This document shows positions 33,484 through 41,587 of a DNA stretch of 64,000 nucleotides, piece after piece. The position numbers and the translations under genes were made by a program. The notes beneath the pieces were generated by a model. The model was not told where the DNA came from. It made no database searches and was given only the letters and a program-made list of their open reading frames with translations. The DNA is from Methylomicrobium sp051061015. Its GTDB lineage: Bacteria; Pseudomonadota; Gammaproteobacteria; Methylococcales; Methylomonadaceae. Position 1 is the stretch's first letter, and every line of letters begins with the position of its first letter. The stretch is taken from the NCBI GenBank assembly GCA_051061015.1, contig JBPFEG010000060.1:137924-201923 (forward strand). The letters are read 5' to 3'.

Positions 33484-34401
33484 ATGCGTCGCATCGCCAT
33501 TTTCACCGATGACCCGGGCTGGCACGGCAGGCAGCTTAGCCTGGCGTTTGCCGAGCATGGCTATCGCGCGGAATATGTCTCGCTGACCGAATGCCGGTTG
33601 ACGCTGGCATCCGGCCAGTTGCCGCTGTGGATTCCCGGATTTGAACAGGCTCTTCCCGATGCGGCGTTTGTGCGCGGCGTACCCGGCGGCTCGCTCGAAG
33701 AAGTGGTGCTGTATCTGGATATTTTGCACGCGCTGAAGCTCATGGGCGTTCCGGTCTATAACGACGGCCGCGCGATCGAGCGCAGCGTAGACAAAGGCAT
33801 GACCAGCTTTTTGCTGCAGCGGGCAGGCTTGCCTACGCCGCCGACTTGGGTGCTGCGTGACCCTGAGGCGGCGCATCGAATCGCCGAGGACGAGTTGCAA
33901 AATGGCCATTTACTGATCAGCAAGCCGCTGTTCGGCTCGCAGGGTGAAGGCATCCGCCGGCTCGAGAAAATGACCGATCTATTCTGGCTGACGTCGAGTC
34001 GCGGTGTCTATTACCTGCAGCGTTTCGTGCATGCGGCGGGGCAGGGCTATTATGATCATCGGGTATTTGTGATCAATGGGCGCGCGGTCGCCGCGATGCG
34101 GCGGCTTGGCAAGTCTTGGCTGAATAATGTCGCGCAAGGCGCAGACTGTGAATGGATCGATGCAAGCGACGAGCTGGCTGAATTGGCCGTCAAAGCAGCG
34201 CTTACACTTGAAATGGATTATGCGGGTGTGGACATCATGCTCGACCGGGATGGTCGTTATACGGTGATCGAAGTCAATAGCGTGCCGGCCTGGAAGGGTC
34301 TGGAGAGTGTTTGTGATGTGAATATTGCGGCGCTGCTGGTCGAAGATTTGCTCGGCCGCTACCTAGAGCTGAACCGATTTCAGCCGGCAATTGAAGTCTG
34401 A
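33484..34401 (+). CDS. RimK-like ATP-grasp ligase of the C1 island (second)
   Basis: A 305-residue ATP-grasp protein of the RimK/MptN-like group, which adds amino acids such as glutamate to a carboxylate. Visible parts are VYNDGRAIERSVDKGMTSFL near 97, PTPPTWVL, then ISKPLFGSQGEGIRRLE in the ATP site near 147, YYLQRFVH, RVFVINGRAVAAMRR near 197, and MDYAGVDIMLDRDGRYTVIEVNS split over the metal site near 245. In archaea MptN-type ligases add glutamate to H4MPT; the bacterial gene may do likewise for the pterin or the furan cofactor. It overlaps the next gene by one base (TGATG). Confidence 0.8.
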   Translation: MRRIAIFTDDPGWHGRQLSLAFAEHGYRAEYVSLTECRLTLASGQLPLWIPGFEQALPDAAFVRGVPGGSLEEVVLYLDILHALKLMGVPVYNDGRAIERSVDKGMTSFLLQRAGLPTPPTWVLRDPEAAHRIAEDELQNGHLLISKPLFGSQGEGIRRLEKMTDLFWLTSSRGVYYLQRFVHAAGQGYYDHRVFVINGRAVAAMRRLGKSWLNNVAQGADCEWIDASDELAELAVKAALTLEMDYAGVDIMLDRDGRYTVIEVNSVPAWKGLESVCDVNIAALLVEDLLGRYLELNRFQPAIEV

Positions 34402-35252
34402 TGATAGCGTCCGATAGGCTCGAAGCACTCTACCGGGAAGCCTGCGAAATTGAGTTGCAGACGTTCAAACCGGGCAATGTGAGTGTTTATGCAGACGGGC
34501 ATGATATGACCGTAGCTGATTTTAGGTGTAGTGCAAGCGTTAGTGCGGGGCCGCTGTGCAATCCTGCCTATTCGCTCGGTGAAAAGATCTACTATGCGGT
34601 AAAAGCCACGCGAGAGGCGGTCGGCTGCAACACCAATCTGGGAATATTGCTGCTCTGTGCGCCGCTGGTGCAGGCGGTTGCCGATAAGCCCAAAAGCGTG
34701 ACTTTGCGACAAGCGTTGAGCCGGGTGCTGGCGGCAACGACCATTGCTGACGCCGACTGGGTTTTTAAGGCGATCACGTTGGCTGCGCCGGGCGGTCTGG
34801 GCACTGCGGGCGAACAGGATGTGCATCAAAAAGCTACGGTAAACCTGCTCGAAGCTATGAAAATGGCGGCCTCGAGGGATCGTCTAGCCTTTCAATATAG
34901 CACAAATTATCAAGATATATTCGATTTCTCCACAAAAGTGTATTACAATGTTATAAGTGGAAGGATTGGTCGTAATTGGGCTGCTCTGGCTGTTTATGTT
35001 GGATTGCTGCGCCGGTTTCCCGATAGTCACATTGAAAGGAAATATGGCGATCAATACACCGGAATGGTGACCGCCAGGATGGCTTTGCTTGAGGATGCGC
35101 TGCAAAATGCGCAAAGTCCCGAGCAAACATTACCGTTGCTTTATCAAACGGATCAGGAATTCAAGTTGCTGGGAATCAATCCCGGCACGACCGCTGATCT
35201 GACCGTGGCAACCTTATTTACCGTATTGTTGGAAGATAGTTTGAGCGCTTGA
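34401..35252 (+). CDS. CitG/MdcB-like triphosphoribosyl-dephospho-CoA synthase family protein
   Basis: A 283-residue helical protein of the CitG family, recognised by EACEIELQTFKPGNVSVYA, then GCNTNLGILLLCAPL near 73, APGGLGTAGEQDV near 131 and PDSHIERKYG near 209. CitG makes the citrate lyase prosthetic group precursor, but no citrate or malonate lyase genes are here. Members of the family are regular in methylotroph H4MPT islands, where the reaction is unknown. A patch near 34890-34970 is much more AT-rich than its surroundings. Its TGA lies inside the TTGACT of the putative fae promoter. Start by a TGATG overlap with the RimK-like gene. Confidence 0.8.
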   Translation: MIASDRLEALYREACEIELQTFKPGNVSVYADGHDMTVADFRCSASVSAGPLCNPAYSLGEKIYYAVKATREAVGCNTNLGILLLCAPLVQAVADKPKSVTLRQALSRVLAATTIADADWVFKAITLAAPGGLGTAGEQDVHQKATVNLLEAMKMAASRDRLAFQYSTNYQDIFDFSTKVYYNVISGRIGRNWAALAVYVGLLRRFPDSHIERKYGDQYTGMVTARMALLEDALQNAQSPEQTLPLLYQTDQEFKLLGINPGTTADLTVATLFTVLLEDSLSA

Positions 35253-35276
35253 CTTCGCTAGGTACAGCTATATCAA
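35249..35276 (+). promoter_or_regulatory. candidate fae promoter
   Basis: TTGACT at 35249-35254 is separated by 16 bases from TATCAA at 35271-35276, a fair sigma-70 pair, about 75 bases before the fae start. The leader contains T-rich runs and ends in a strong AGGGGA ribosome binding site. An own promoter would fit the high expression expected for fae. Confidence 0.4.
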
Positions 35277-35351
35277 TCGTGGACATCCGCTAACAAAGGT
35301 AAATCATTTTGATCTATTTTTTTAATTTTTTCTTCACAGGGGAAAACAAGC

Positions 35352-35861
35352 ATGGCTAAAATCAATAAATTGTTAGTTGGTGAATCTTTAGTTGGCGAAG
35401 GCAACGAAGTTGCGCACATCGACCTGATCATTGGACCAAGAGGTTCTGCTGCTGAAAGCGCATTTGCAATTGCTTTGACAAACAACAAAGACGGTTTCTC
35501 TACTTTGTTGGCTGTTGTGGCTCCAAACCTGATGGTTAAACCAGCAACAATTTTGTTCAATAAAGTCACAATCAAAGGCGCAAAACAAGCCGTGCAAATG
35601 TTTGGCCCAGCACAACGCGGTGTGGCTATGGCTGTTGCTGACAGCGTTGAAGACGGCACCATTCCTGCTGATGAAGCGGATGACCTGTTCATCAGCGTCG
35701 GTGTTTTCATTCATTGGGCTGCTGAAGACGACGCAAAAATCCAAGAATACAACTATAAAGCCACCAAAGAAGCAATCCAACGCGCAGTTACCGGTTCTCC
35801 TACCGCAGCTGAAGTGGTTGCTGGTAAAGCGACTGCGAAACACCCCTTCGCCGCTAACTAA
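35352..35861 (+). CDS. fae: formaldehyde-activating enzyme
   Basis: Catalyses condensation of formaldehyde with H4MPT to methylene-H4MPT. The 169-residue protein is the typical short Fae, with the conserved histidine at residue 22 in GNEVAHIDLIIGPRG, then TNNKDGFSTLLAVVAPNLM, FGPAQRGVAMAVADSVEDG and the C-terminal ATKEAIQRAV. Codon use shifts to AT-ending codons (GGT, GCT, GTT, AAA) unlike neighbours, as expected for one of the most abundant proteins of methylotrophs. Strong ribosome binding site AGGGGA and its own terminator downstream make it a separately expressed gene within the island. Cytoplasmic homopentamer in characterised cases. Confidence 0.97.
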   Translation: MAKINKLLVGESLVGEGNEVAHIDLIIGPRGSAAESAFAIALTNNKDGFSTLLAVVAPNLMVKPATILFNKVTIKGAKQAVQMFGPAQRGVAMAVADSVEDGTIPADEADDLFISVGVFIHWAAEDDAKIQEYNYKATKEAIQRAVTGSPTAAEVVAGKATAKHPFAAN

Positions 35862-35885
35862 TAAGCTATCAGCTTTTAGGCGCAC

Positions 35886-35918
35886 AAAAATACCCCACTT
35901 GTTGGGGTATTTTTTTTA
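35886..35918 (+). terminator. terminator after fae
   Basis: AAAAATACCCCA, a five-base loop and TGGGGTATTTTT form a 12-bp stem running into a T-tract ending at 35918. The near symmetry makes it function on both strands, so it also fits the 3' end of the convergent HisA-like gene. Confidence 0.85.
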
Positions 35919-35919
35919 T

Positions 35920-36606
35920 CTACAACGTGGCGAGTTCGGCATGTCCGATAGCGCCCGAATGCAGCGCACTGGCAATCAACGCTTGCCGGATACCGATTTT
36001 TTCCAGCGCTAACAAGTCTTCCTTATTTCGAATGCCGCCTGCGGCAATGAAGTTCGTGCCGGGAAAATTGTTGCAAAAAGTCGATAGTTTTTCCATATCC
36101 GGTCCTGAGCCGCTGCCGACGCGCTCCAGTGTCATGACAATAATATCGTTCGCCCAATAGTTCGGTTTGGTAAATAGGCTTTCGGCGCCCAGGCATTCCA
36201 TATTGACATAATCCAGCGATAAAATAATCTCCTTGCCATAAGTTTCAATCAGGTTTAGTGTTTCGTCTTGAAACGATTCGCTGCCCAGCACGGTTTTAAT
36301 ATTTGCCGGTTGCTGGTGAACCGAAGGTGAGGGGGGCAAGCCGCTATCGAGCCAAAAGCTTCGTTCCGGAAAACGTTCTGCCACGGTGTAGATCAAGGAC
36401 GCATGATTGCCCTTTTTCTCCAGCGCATTCAGGTCGGCAATATAAAAAATCCGAAATTCATATAAGTTCAGATAGGCGTCTAGTACGTCGAAAATATCTG
36501 CTGAAGGACATAAATCCGTATGGATCGGTTGATAGGTTTCGCGCTTGCCTTGTTGGGCATGAACGACCGCTCCGTCTTTTAAATCGATTACCGGAATGAC
36601 TTGCAT
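35920..36606 (-). CDS. HisA-like TIM-barrel protein of the C1 island
   Basis: A 228-residue protein related to HisA (COG1411-type). It begins MQVIPVIDLKDGAVVHAQQG, then IFYIADLNALEKKGNH, WLDSGLPP, EIILSLDYVN, and ends with a phosphate-binding FIAAGGIRNKEDLLALEKIG. The aspartates of HisA catalysis are partly kept (D8 and the later ADLNAL). Such genes recur in methylotroph H4MPT islands and one has been tied to methylofuran synthesis, as I recall without being able to check. ATG 36606 is chosen as it gives the normal N terminus; upstream in-frame sequence overlaps the divergent ATP-grasp gene. It is the only minus-strand gene in the island. Confidence 0.75.
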   Translation of the reverse strand: MQVIPVIDLKDGAVVHAQQGKRETYQPIHTDLCPSADIFDVLDAYLNLYEFRIFYIADLNALEKKGNHASLIYTVAERFPERSFWLDSGLPPSPSVHQQPANIKTVLGSESFQDETLNLIETYGKEIILSLDYVNMECLGAESLFTKPNYWANDIIVMTLERVGSGSGPDMEKLSTFCNNFPGTNFIAAGGIRNKEDLLALEKIGIRQALIASALHSGAIGHAELATL

Positions 36607-36700
36607 AGTTTTAAAGACTTCATCCAAATGCGTGTAATTGCAATGATACAATATTCCGTTTGATTGCATTGAGCTCTGCTTCGATGCAGTTAGGTAAAAA

Positions 36701-37714
36701 ATGGACGACAATGCAAGCCCAATGAAAATTCTGGTATTCGAATACATTAGCGGCGGCGGACGCAATCGGAATGAATTGCCTGATTCGCTGGCCCGCGAGG
36801 GCTTATTGATGCTTAACTCATTGCTCGAAGGGCTAGCGAAAATTCCTGAGGTGGATATTACCGTAATGCTCGATGCGCGGCTGATGCATGAGCTTGATTC
36901 GTCACCCAATCAAATTGCCTTGATTGGACCGCAAGACGACTGTTTTAGCCGTTTCGAAAGACTGGCTAAACAACATGACGCTGTCTGGCCGATTGCGCCG
37001 GAGTTCGACTCGATTTTATTCACGTTGTGCCGTACAGTAGAACAACTCGGCAAAACGCTGCTGGTGTCTGGTTCGGATGCGGTACGGCTGGCGGGGGACA
37101 AATACCGGACTTTTCAGTGCCTGATCCGGGAGCAAATTCCGACTGTTTCCACCCGTATGCTGAATAATTCTTCTGTTTTTTCGGAAGAATGTGTCATCAA
37201 GCCGGTCGACGGGGTGGGAGGGGAAGACAGTTATCGAATTTGCGATGCCGACGATTTCGAGCGGATCGTTGAGTCTTTGCATGGTACGGGAAAGTACATC
37301 GTGCAACCTCATCTATATGGCGAGAAAACCAGCCTGTCTTGTTTGTTCAAAAACGGCCGGTCCTGGTTATTGTCAGTCAATCTGCAGGAGTTCGATATCG
37401 TAAACGGCCAGTACCGGCTCGCCGCGATTCAGGTCAATTGCCGCACTGATTTGAGTCCTTACCGGAATCTGGCTGCAAGCATTGCCAAAGCCATACCCGG
37501 CCTATGGGGCTATGCCGGCATCGACCTGATCGAAACGCCTGAGCGTGTGCTGGTTTTGGAGGTCAATCCCCGATTGACGTCTTCTTTCGTGGGCTTGAAT
37601 GCAGCCCTAGGGATCAATGCCGCCGCGCTGGTATTACAGTTATTACATGGCGATCCGATCATTCAATACAGGGCGAATAAATCGGCAACCGTTCAAGTCA
37701 AATGGAAAATATAG
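36701..37714 (+). CDS. ATP-grasp ligase of the C1 island (third)
   Basis: A 337-residue ATP-grasp protein distinct from the two upstream. It begins KILVFEYISGGGRNRNELPD, continues with SGSDAVRLAGDKYRTFQCL near 124, CVIKPVDGVGGEDSYRI near 164 as the ATP-binding part, IVQPHLYGEKTSLSCLF near 203 and GYAGIDLIETPERVLVLEVN near 268 closing with NPRLTSSFVGL. Similar proteins occur in methanogens and methylotrophs. The ATG at 36701 has AGG seven bases upstream; ATG 36722 is a possible alternative start. It is followed after 10 bases by the kinase-fold gene, so the two are probably one transcript. Confidence 0.75.
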   Translation: MDDNASPMKILVFEYISGGGRNRNELPDSLAREGLLMLNSLLEGLAKIPEVDITVMLDARLMHELDSSPNQIALIGPQDDCFSRFERLAKQHDAVWPIAPEFDSILFTLCRTVEQLGKTLLVSGSDAVRLAGDKYRTFQCLIREQIPTVSTRMLNNSSVFSEECVIKPVDGVGGEDSYRICDADDFERIVESLHGTGKYIVQPHLYGEKTSLSCLFKNGRSWLLSVNLQEFDIVNGQYRLAAIQVNCRTDLSPYRNLAASIAKAIPGLWGYAGIDLIETPERVLVLEVNPRLTSSFVGLNAALGINAAALVLQLLHGDPIIQYRANKSATVQVKWKI

Positions 37715-37724
37715 GATAAATAAA

Positions 37725-38768
37725 ATGATTGGCTGGGATATCGGCGGAGCGCATGTCAAAGCTGCCGTCGTCAACAGGCGAGGCGAACTGGCCTGGATCA
37801 CGCAGAAACCGTGCCCATTATGGCAAGGGCTGGACAAACTTCGCTTCGCAGTCGGTGCGATCATGAACGAGATCATGAACGAGTTACCGATAGATCCTTT
37901 TTGTCATGCGATTACGATGACGGGTGAGCTGGTCGATCTGTTTGCGGGCCGCGACGATGGCGTCAAAACGATCATCGATACGATGATCGAGCATTTACCG
38001 GGAGCTGATCCTCTGGTTTATGCCGGCAAGCAGGGTTTTCTGGAAGCGTCAAAAGTCAATTCGGATCATTATGCCGCGATAGCCTCCGCAAACTGGCTGG
38101 CCAGCGCAAGCTATGCTGCGCAACACGCCGGCAGCGGCCTGTTTGTCGACATCGGCAGTACTACCACTGATATTCTGTTGCTCGATCGCGGGCGAGTGAT
38201 TGCGGAAGGCTTCAGTGATTATGAACGCTTGACGACTCATGAGCTGATCTACACAGGTATTGTCAGAACTGCCGTGATGGCGCTCGCCGAGAGCGTCCAG
38301 GATCAGGGTAGAGAAGTGGGTCTGATGGCCGAGTACTTCGCGACGATGGCGGATGTGTACCGGCTGACCGGCGAGTTGAACGAAATGCACGACCAGGCCG
38401 GTACGGCGGATGGCGCGGAAAAATCGGTTATCGCCAGCGCCAGGCGATTGTCCAGGATGATCGGTTGTGATTTTGATTCCGCCGAGTTGCCAAGGTGGCA
38501 AAGACTGGCTAAACATTTACGCGAAAAACAACTCTTAAAAATCCGCAAAGGTTGCGAAAAGCAATGGGATAGAACAAGGCTTCCTGAATCGAGTCCATTC
38601 ATCGGCGCGGGAATAGGGCGCTTTCTGGTAAGGAGTCTGGCTGAGTCAATGGGGAGGCCGTACCTCGATTTCTCAGCTTTATTTCCGGCAACGATCAATG
38701 AAAGCGGCATGGCTCCAGCCGATTGTGCGCCGGCAGTCGCTGTTGCGTTTCTGGCCGGGAAAGATTAA
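37725..38768 (+). CDS. H4MPT-linked C1 transfer pathway protein (kinase/hydantoinase fold)
   Basis: A 347-residue member of the uncharacterised family found with H4MPT genes in methylotrophs and archaea. It has an actin-like ATPase/hydantoinase-A pattern: MIGWDIGGAHVKAAVV at the N terminus, TMTGELVDLF near 64, LFVDIGSTTTDILLLDRGRV near 141, and GAGIGRFLVRSLAE near 287. These are phosphate-binding loops of the ASKHA fold. A kinase or ligase role in methylofuran or H4MPT synthesis is likely but unproven. ATG 37725 with AGGA nine bases upstream is chosen rather than in-frame starts that lie within the preceding gene. Confidence 0.8.
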   Translation: MIGWDIGGAHVKAAVVNRRGELAWITQKPCPLWQGLDKLRFAVGAIMNEIMNELPIDPFCHAITMTGELVDLFAGRDDGVKTIIDTMIEHLPGADPLVYAGKQGFLEASKVNSDHYAAIASANWLASASYAAQHAGSGLFVDIGSTTTDILLLDRGRVIAEGFSDYERLTTHELIYTGIVRTAVMALAESVQDQGREVGLMAEYFATMADVYRLTGELNEMHDQAGTADGAEKSVIASARRLSRMIGCDFDSAELPRWQRLAKHLREKQLLKIRKGCEKQWDRTRLPESSPFIGAGIGRFLVRSLAESMGRPYLDFSALFPATINESGMAPADCAPAVAVAFLAGKD

Positions 38769-38941
38769 CGGTTTTTCCGGGCTTCGCGGCTAATCACAAA
38801 ATAGACCTCGTATTAGTTTGAAAGTACGTGAGCCTCAGGTGGAAAGAAAATCTTTATGATTTGGGTGGTGTTGCGCGGTTTTTTGCTAAACTCAAGTCGT
38901 TAGAAGCAACTTTTGGCTGGAATAACCGTAACAGGAGCATC

Positions 38942-39595
38942 ATGTTAAAAAACACACCGGCATTCAACCAGGACGCACTGAATGCATTTTTGCATTTATG
39001 TCATAAAAAAAAATATCCCGCTAAAGCGACGGTGATCAGGCCCGGCGATGTCGGCGACCGGCTCTATTTCATTATAGATGGCTCGGTCAGTATTTGTGCT
39101 GAAGATGAAGAGGGTAATCAGGAGATTATTCTGGCCTATTTGAACAAGCATGAGTTCATCGGCGAAGTCGGTGTTTTTAAAGGGACAGAGGTGAGAAAGG
39201 TGAGCGTGAGAACGCGGACCGCCTGCGAATTGGCCGAAATTGGTTATGATCGCTTCAAGCAGGTGCTGAAAAAGGAATTGCTGGACTATGCGCCTGATCT
39301 GCTTTACATGCTCGGCGACCAATTGGCGTCGCGGTTATTGATGACCAGCCGCAAGTTTTGCGATTTGGCTTTTATGGACGTGGAAGGCCGGATTGCGAGA
39401 ACCTTACTTGATCTGAGCAAGCAGCCTGATGCGATTACGCATCCGGACGGGATGCAGTTGCATATCACCCGTCAGGAGATCGGCCGGCTGGTCGGTTGCT
39501 CCAGAGAAATGGCAGGGCGCGTCCTGAAAGAATTAGAAGAAAAAAAATTGATTACGGCGCATGGCAAGACGATCGTGGTGTTCGGGACCCGGTAA
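38942..39595 (+). CDS. crp: cAMP receptor protein-type regulator (Crp/Vfr)
   Basis: A 217-residue transcription factor. The N-terminal cNMP barrel has VIRPGDVGDRLYFIIDGSVS and the phosphate cassette HEFIGEVGVFKGTEVRKVSVRTRTAC, where E and R positions for cAMP are partly altered compared with FGELGL...RSA. A dimer helix follows, then the helix-turn-helix ITRQEIGRLVGCSREMAGRVLKELE and the family end ITAHGKTIVVFGTR, which is nearly that of E. coli Crp. ATG 38942 with CAGGAG just upstream is the start; 38 extra in-frame codons at 38828 look non-coding. Sixty bases of control region and 174 bases separate it from the C1 island. Confidence 0.85.
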   Translation: MLKNTPAFNQDALNAFLHLCHKKKYPAKATVIRPGDVGDRLYFIIDGSVSICAEDEEGNQEIILAYLNKHEFIGEVGVFKGTEVRKVSVRTRTACELAEIGYDRFKQVLKKELLDYAPDLLYMLGDQLASRLLMTSRKFCDLAFMDVEGRIARTLLDLSKQPDAITHPDGMQLHITRQEIGRLVGCSREMAGRVLKELEEKKLITAHGKTIVVFGTR

Positions 39596-39683
39596 ACTGG
39601 TCGGAGCGCCTTTCTTCAGTTCATCCTTTCTTGCGCAAAGATCGTGTTATCGGGTGCAAGTTCATTTTACGGGCTGACTTTCA

Positions 39684-40410
39684 TCAAACAAGCGGCAATA
39701 ATTTGCCGGGATTCAATATCCCGTTCGGATCGAATTTCCGTTTGATCACCTGCATCAGTTCCACGGCACTCGCGCCGAGTTCGCGGTCGATAAAACCCCG
39801 CTTTTCCAGGCAGACGCCGTGTTCCCCGGAGAGAGTGCCCCGCAGATCAAGCACCAGTGCGAGCACTTTATCCAGACACTCCTGTGCTTTTCGCGCCTGT
39901 TCGGAAGTGTCCGGATTCAATAATAAATTCACATGAATATTGCCGTTGCCGGCATGGCCGAAATTGATGATCGGCAAATCGTATTTGGCCGACAGCCGGT
40001 CGAGCCCTGCAATCAGGTCGGGAATCGCAGTCACCGGGACGGCCAGGTCTTCGTTGATTTCTTCGGCGCGATTTTACGCAAGGCCGGAGGCAGCGCTTTG
40101 CGGGTTTGCCAGTGCGTTTCGACCTCTTCGGTGTTAGCGGCGATAGGCATATCCAGCCGTCCGTTATTGCAGGCGGACGCCGCGACTCTGGCTTGTTGGC
40201 GCCATGGGGCCGCGCGCGGTCAAGGGAATGCGGTATTCATTGCAAGCGTTGACGATGCGGACGACCTGCTCATGCGTGCTCGGAAACACGACCGCTTGCG
40301 CAAGGAAATGGCGGTGGCAGTTGTCATAGCCATAGGCCCAGCAGTCTTCAGGTTCGGTTAAAATGTCCTTTGCAGGCAGAATCCATTTGAGTCGGGATAA
40401 AAAACCGGCA
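39684..40410 (-). pseudogene. glycolate-oxidase-D-like FAD oxidase, deleted and frameshifted
   Basis: On the minus strand three pieces of one FAD-linked oxidase of the GlcD/D-lactate dehydrogenase family lie in order. The N-terminal piece (about 40410-40215) reads WILPAKDILTEPEDCWAYGY and AVVFPSTHEQVVRIVNACNE up to PLTARG. Then the sequence jumps, at about 40205, to QARVAASACNNGRLDMPIAA and THWQTRKALPPALRKIAPKK, which belongs some 230 residues further on. Near 40068 one A is missing (AAGAAATC for AAGAAAATC), shifting the frame. The last piece (40034-39684) holds PIINFGHAGNGNIHVNLLL, LSGEHGVCLEKRGF and FDPNGILNPGKLLP. The FAD-binding middle is gone, so the gene is dead. Confidence 0.9.
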
Positions 40411-40451
40411 GCTCATTCAGGCCGATTATGCACAGGAACAGCGTGACCGGC

Positions 40452-41039
40452 TCAACCGCCGAAGATCTGATAATCGATCAGATCGCATAAGCAGTGTGTG
40501 ATCATCAGGTGCGTTTCCAGGATGTATGCAGCCGAATTCGAAGGAACGCGGAGTTCCAGATCGTTTTCGCGCAGCAGAGGCGAAATGCTGCCGCCCTCCT
40601 GGCCGGTCAGCGCGATCACCGAAATATCCTTGTCATGCGCGCTGTTGACTGCTTTTAATGTGTTCGCGGAATGCCCTCCGATCGTATAAACAACCAGAAT
40701 GTCGCCGCTGTGTCCGAGCGCCCGGAGCGGTTTAGCGAAAATATCGTCAAACTGCATGTCGTTCGCGATCGCGGTCAGCAGGGCCATACCGGTGCCTAAC
40801 GCAATCGCGGGCAACGAGGGACGGTCGCGCTCATAACGATTGATCAGGGAGGAGACCAGCAATTGCGCGTTGTTTGCCGATCCTCCGTTGCCGCAGGTCA
40901 TGATTTTCTTGTCGTTAAGCAGGGCATGGACGAGGCGTTGTGAAGCGAAACCGATCAGTTCAGACAGATTGACCATGGCTTCCTGCTGGGTCTGCATGCT
41001 GTTGGTGAAATGGTTGATGACGCGTTCTTGTAAACTCAT
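40452..41039 (-). CDS. diaA: DnaA initiator-associating protein DiaA (SIS domain)
   Basis: A 195-residue phosphoheptose-isomerase-like SIS protein. Key stretches are MQTQQEAMVNLSELIGFASQ, then KKIMTCGNGGSANNAQLLVS near 44, AIALGTGMALLTAIAND, and GDILVVYTIGGHSANTLKAV near 111. In enterobacteria DiaA tetramers bind several DnaA molecules at oriC and help timely initiation. The neighbouring yraN gene and divergent rsmI are the usual diaA context (yraL-M-N-diaA). GmhA (sedoheptulose-7-phosphate isomerase) is the alternative, but the context argues for DiaA. It lies downstream of yraN on the same strand. Confidence 0.83.
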   Translation of the reverse strand: MSLQERVINHFTNSMQTQQEAMVNLSELIGFASQRLVHALLNDKKIMTCGNGGSANNAQLLVSSLINRYERDRPSLPAIALGTGMALLTAIANDMQFDDIFAKPLRALGHSGDILVVYTIGGHSANTLKAVNSAHDKDISVIALTGQEGGSISPLLRENDLELRVPSNSAAYILETHLMITHCLCDLIDYQIFGG

Positions 41040-41050
41040 GTCCGCTAGTT

Positions 41051-41449
41051 TTACGATGAAAAAGCATTGGGTATCCAGTCGATGCCGCCGTCGCCAGCGA
41101 TCGCGACCACGTCGAAACGGATCGGGCAGTCGAGTTTTTGCTTGGACAAATATACCTGGGTGGCGGCTATTATACGCGATTGCTTGGTACGGGTAATGCT
41201 TTCCGTGGCGCTCCCGTAACGGGAAGATTTGCGGAATCTGACTTCCACGATGACTAGTTTCCCCCCGTCCTGCATGATCAGATCGATCTCGCCCTGCTTG
41301 CAGCGAAAATTCCGACAGACCGGTGTCAGGCCCTTGTCAATCAGAAATCGCCGGGCTTTTGCTTCTGCGTCATCGCCGCGCAACAGATGGGGTGCCTTAG
41401 AGGGAATGCCTGCCAGCAGGCTTAGCAAGCCGGATTTATCTTTCTTCAC
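41051..41449 (-). CDS. yraN: UPF0102 family protein YraN
   Basis: A 132-residue member of UPF0102 with a Holliday-junction-resolvase-like endonuclease fold: GDDAEAKARRFLIDKGLTP, then NFRCKQGEIDLIMQDGGKLVIVEVRFR where the D/E-x-K-like active site acid and VEVR would bind metal, and later TKQSRIIAATQVYLS. The characteristic RCKQGEIDLI and VEVRFR patterns are intact. Function in DNA processing is suggested by fold only. It is divergent from rsmI, with about 140 bases between that must hold both promoters, and is followed by diaA after 11 bases. Confidence 0.9.
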   Translation of the reverse strand: MKKDKSGLLSLLAGIPSKAPHLLRGDDAEAKARRFLIDKGLTPVCRNFRCKQGEIDLIMQDGGKLVIVEVRFRKSSRYGSATESITRTKQSRIIAATQVYLSKQKLDCPIRFDVVAIAGDGGIDWIPNAFSS

Positions 41450-41587
41450 GAGAGGGAGAGTTTTTCAGGTTCGGCCGGGTTATAATCGTAAAATTTGACA
41501 GTTAACAAGCGCTTTATCAAATAATCGGAGAGATTTTGGCACAGTTTTTTTAAGCTGTCTTGATGAACGCTTTTTTGAGGCGAATGG

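Noticed and set aside
36607..36909. 100-codon N-terminal extension of the HisA-like gene
   Set aside because: It would overlap the divergent ATP-grasp gene and is serine-rich without similarity; HisA-type proteins start at MQVIPVIDL.
39933..40361. 142-codon plus-strand frame over the broken oxidase
   Set aside because: The minus strand carries recognisable oxidase pieces here, so the plus frame is a shadow.
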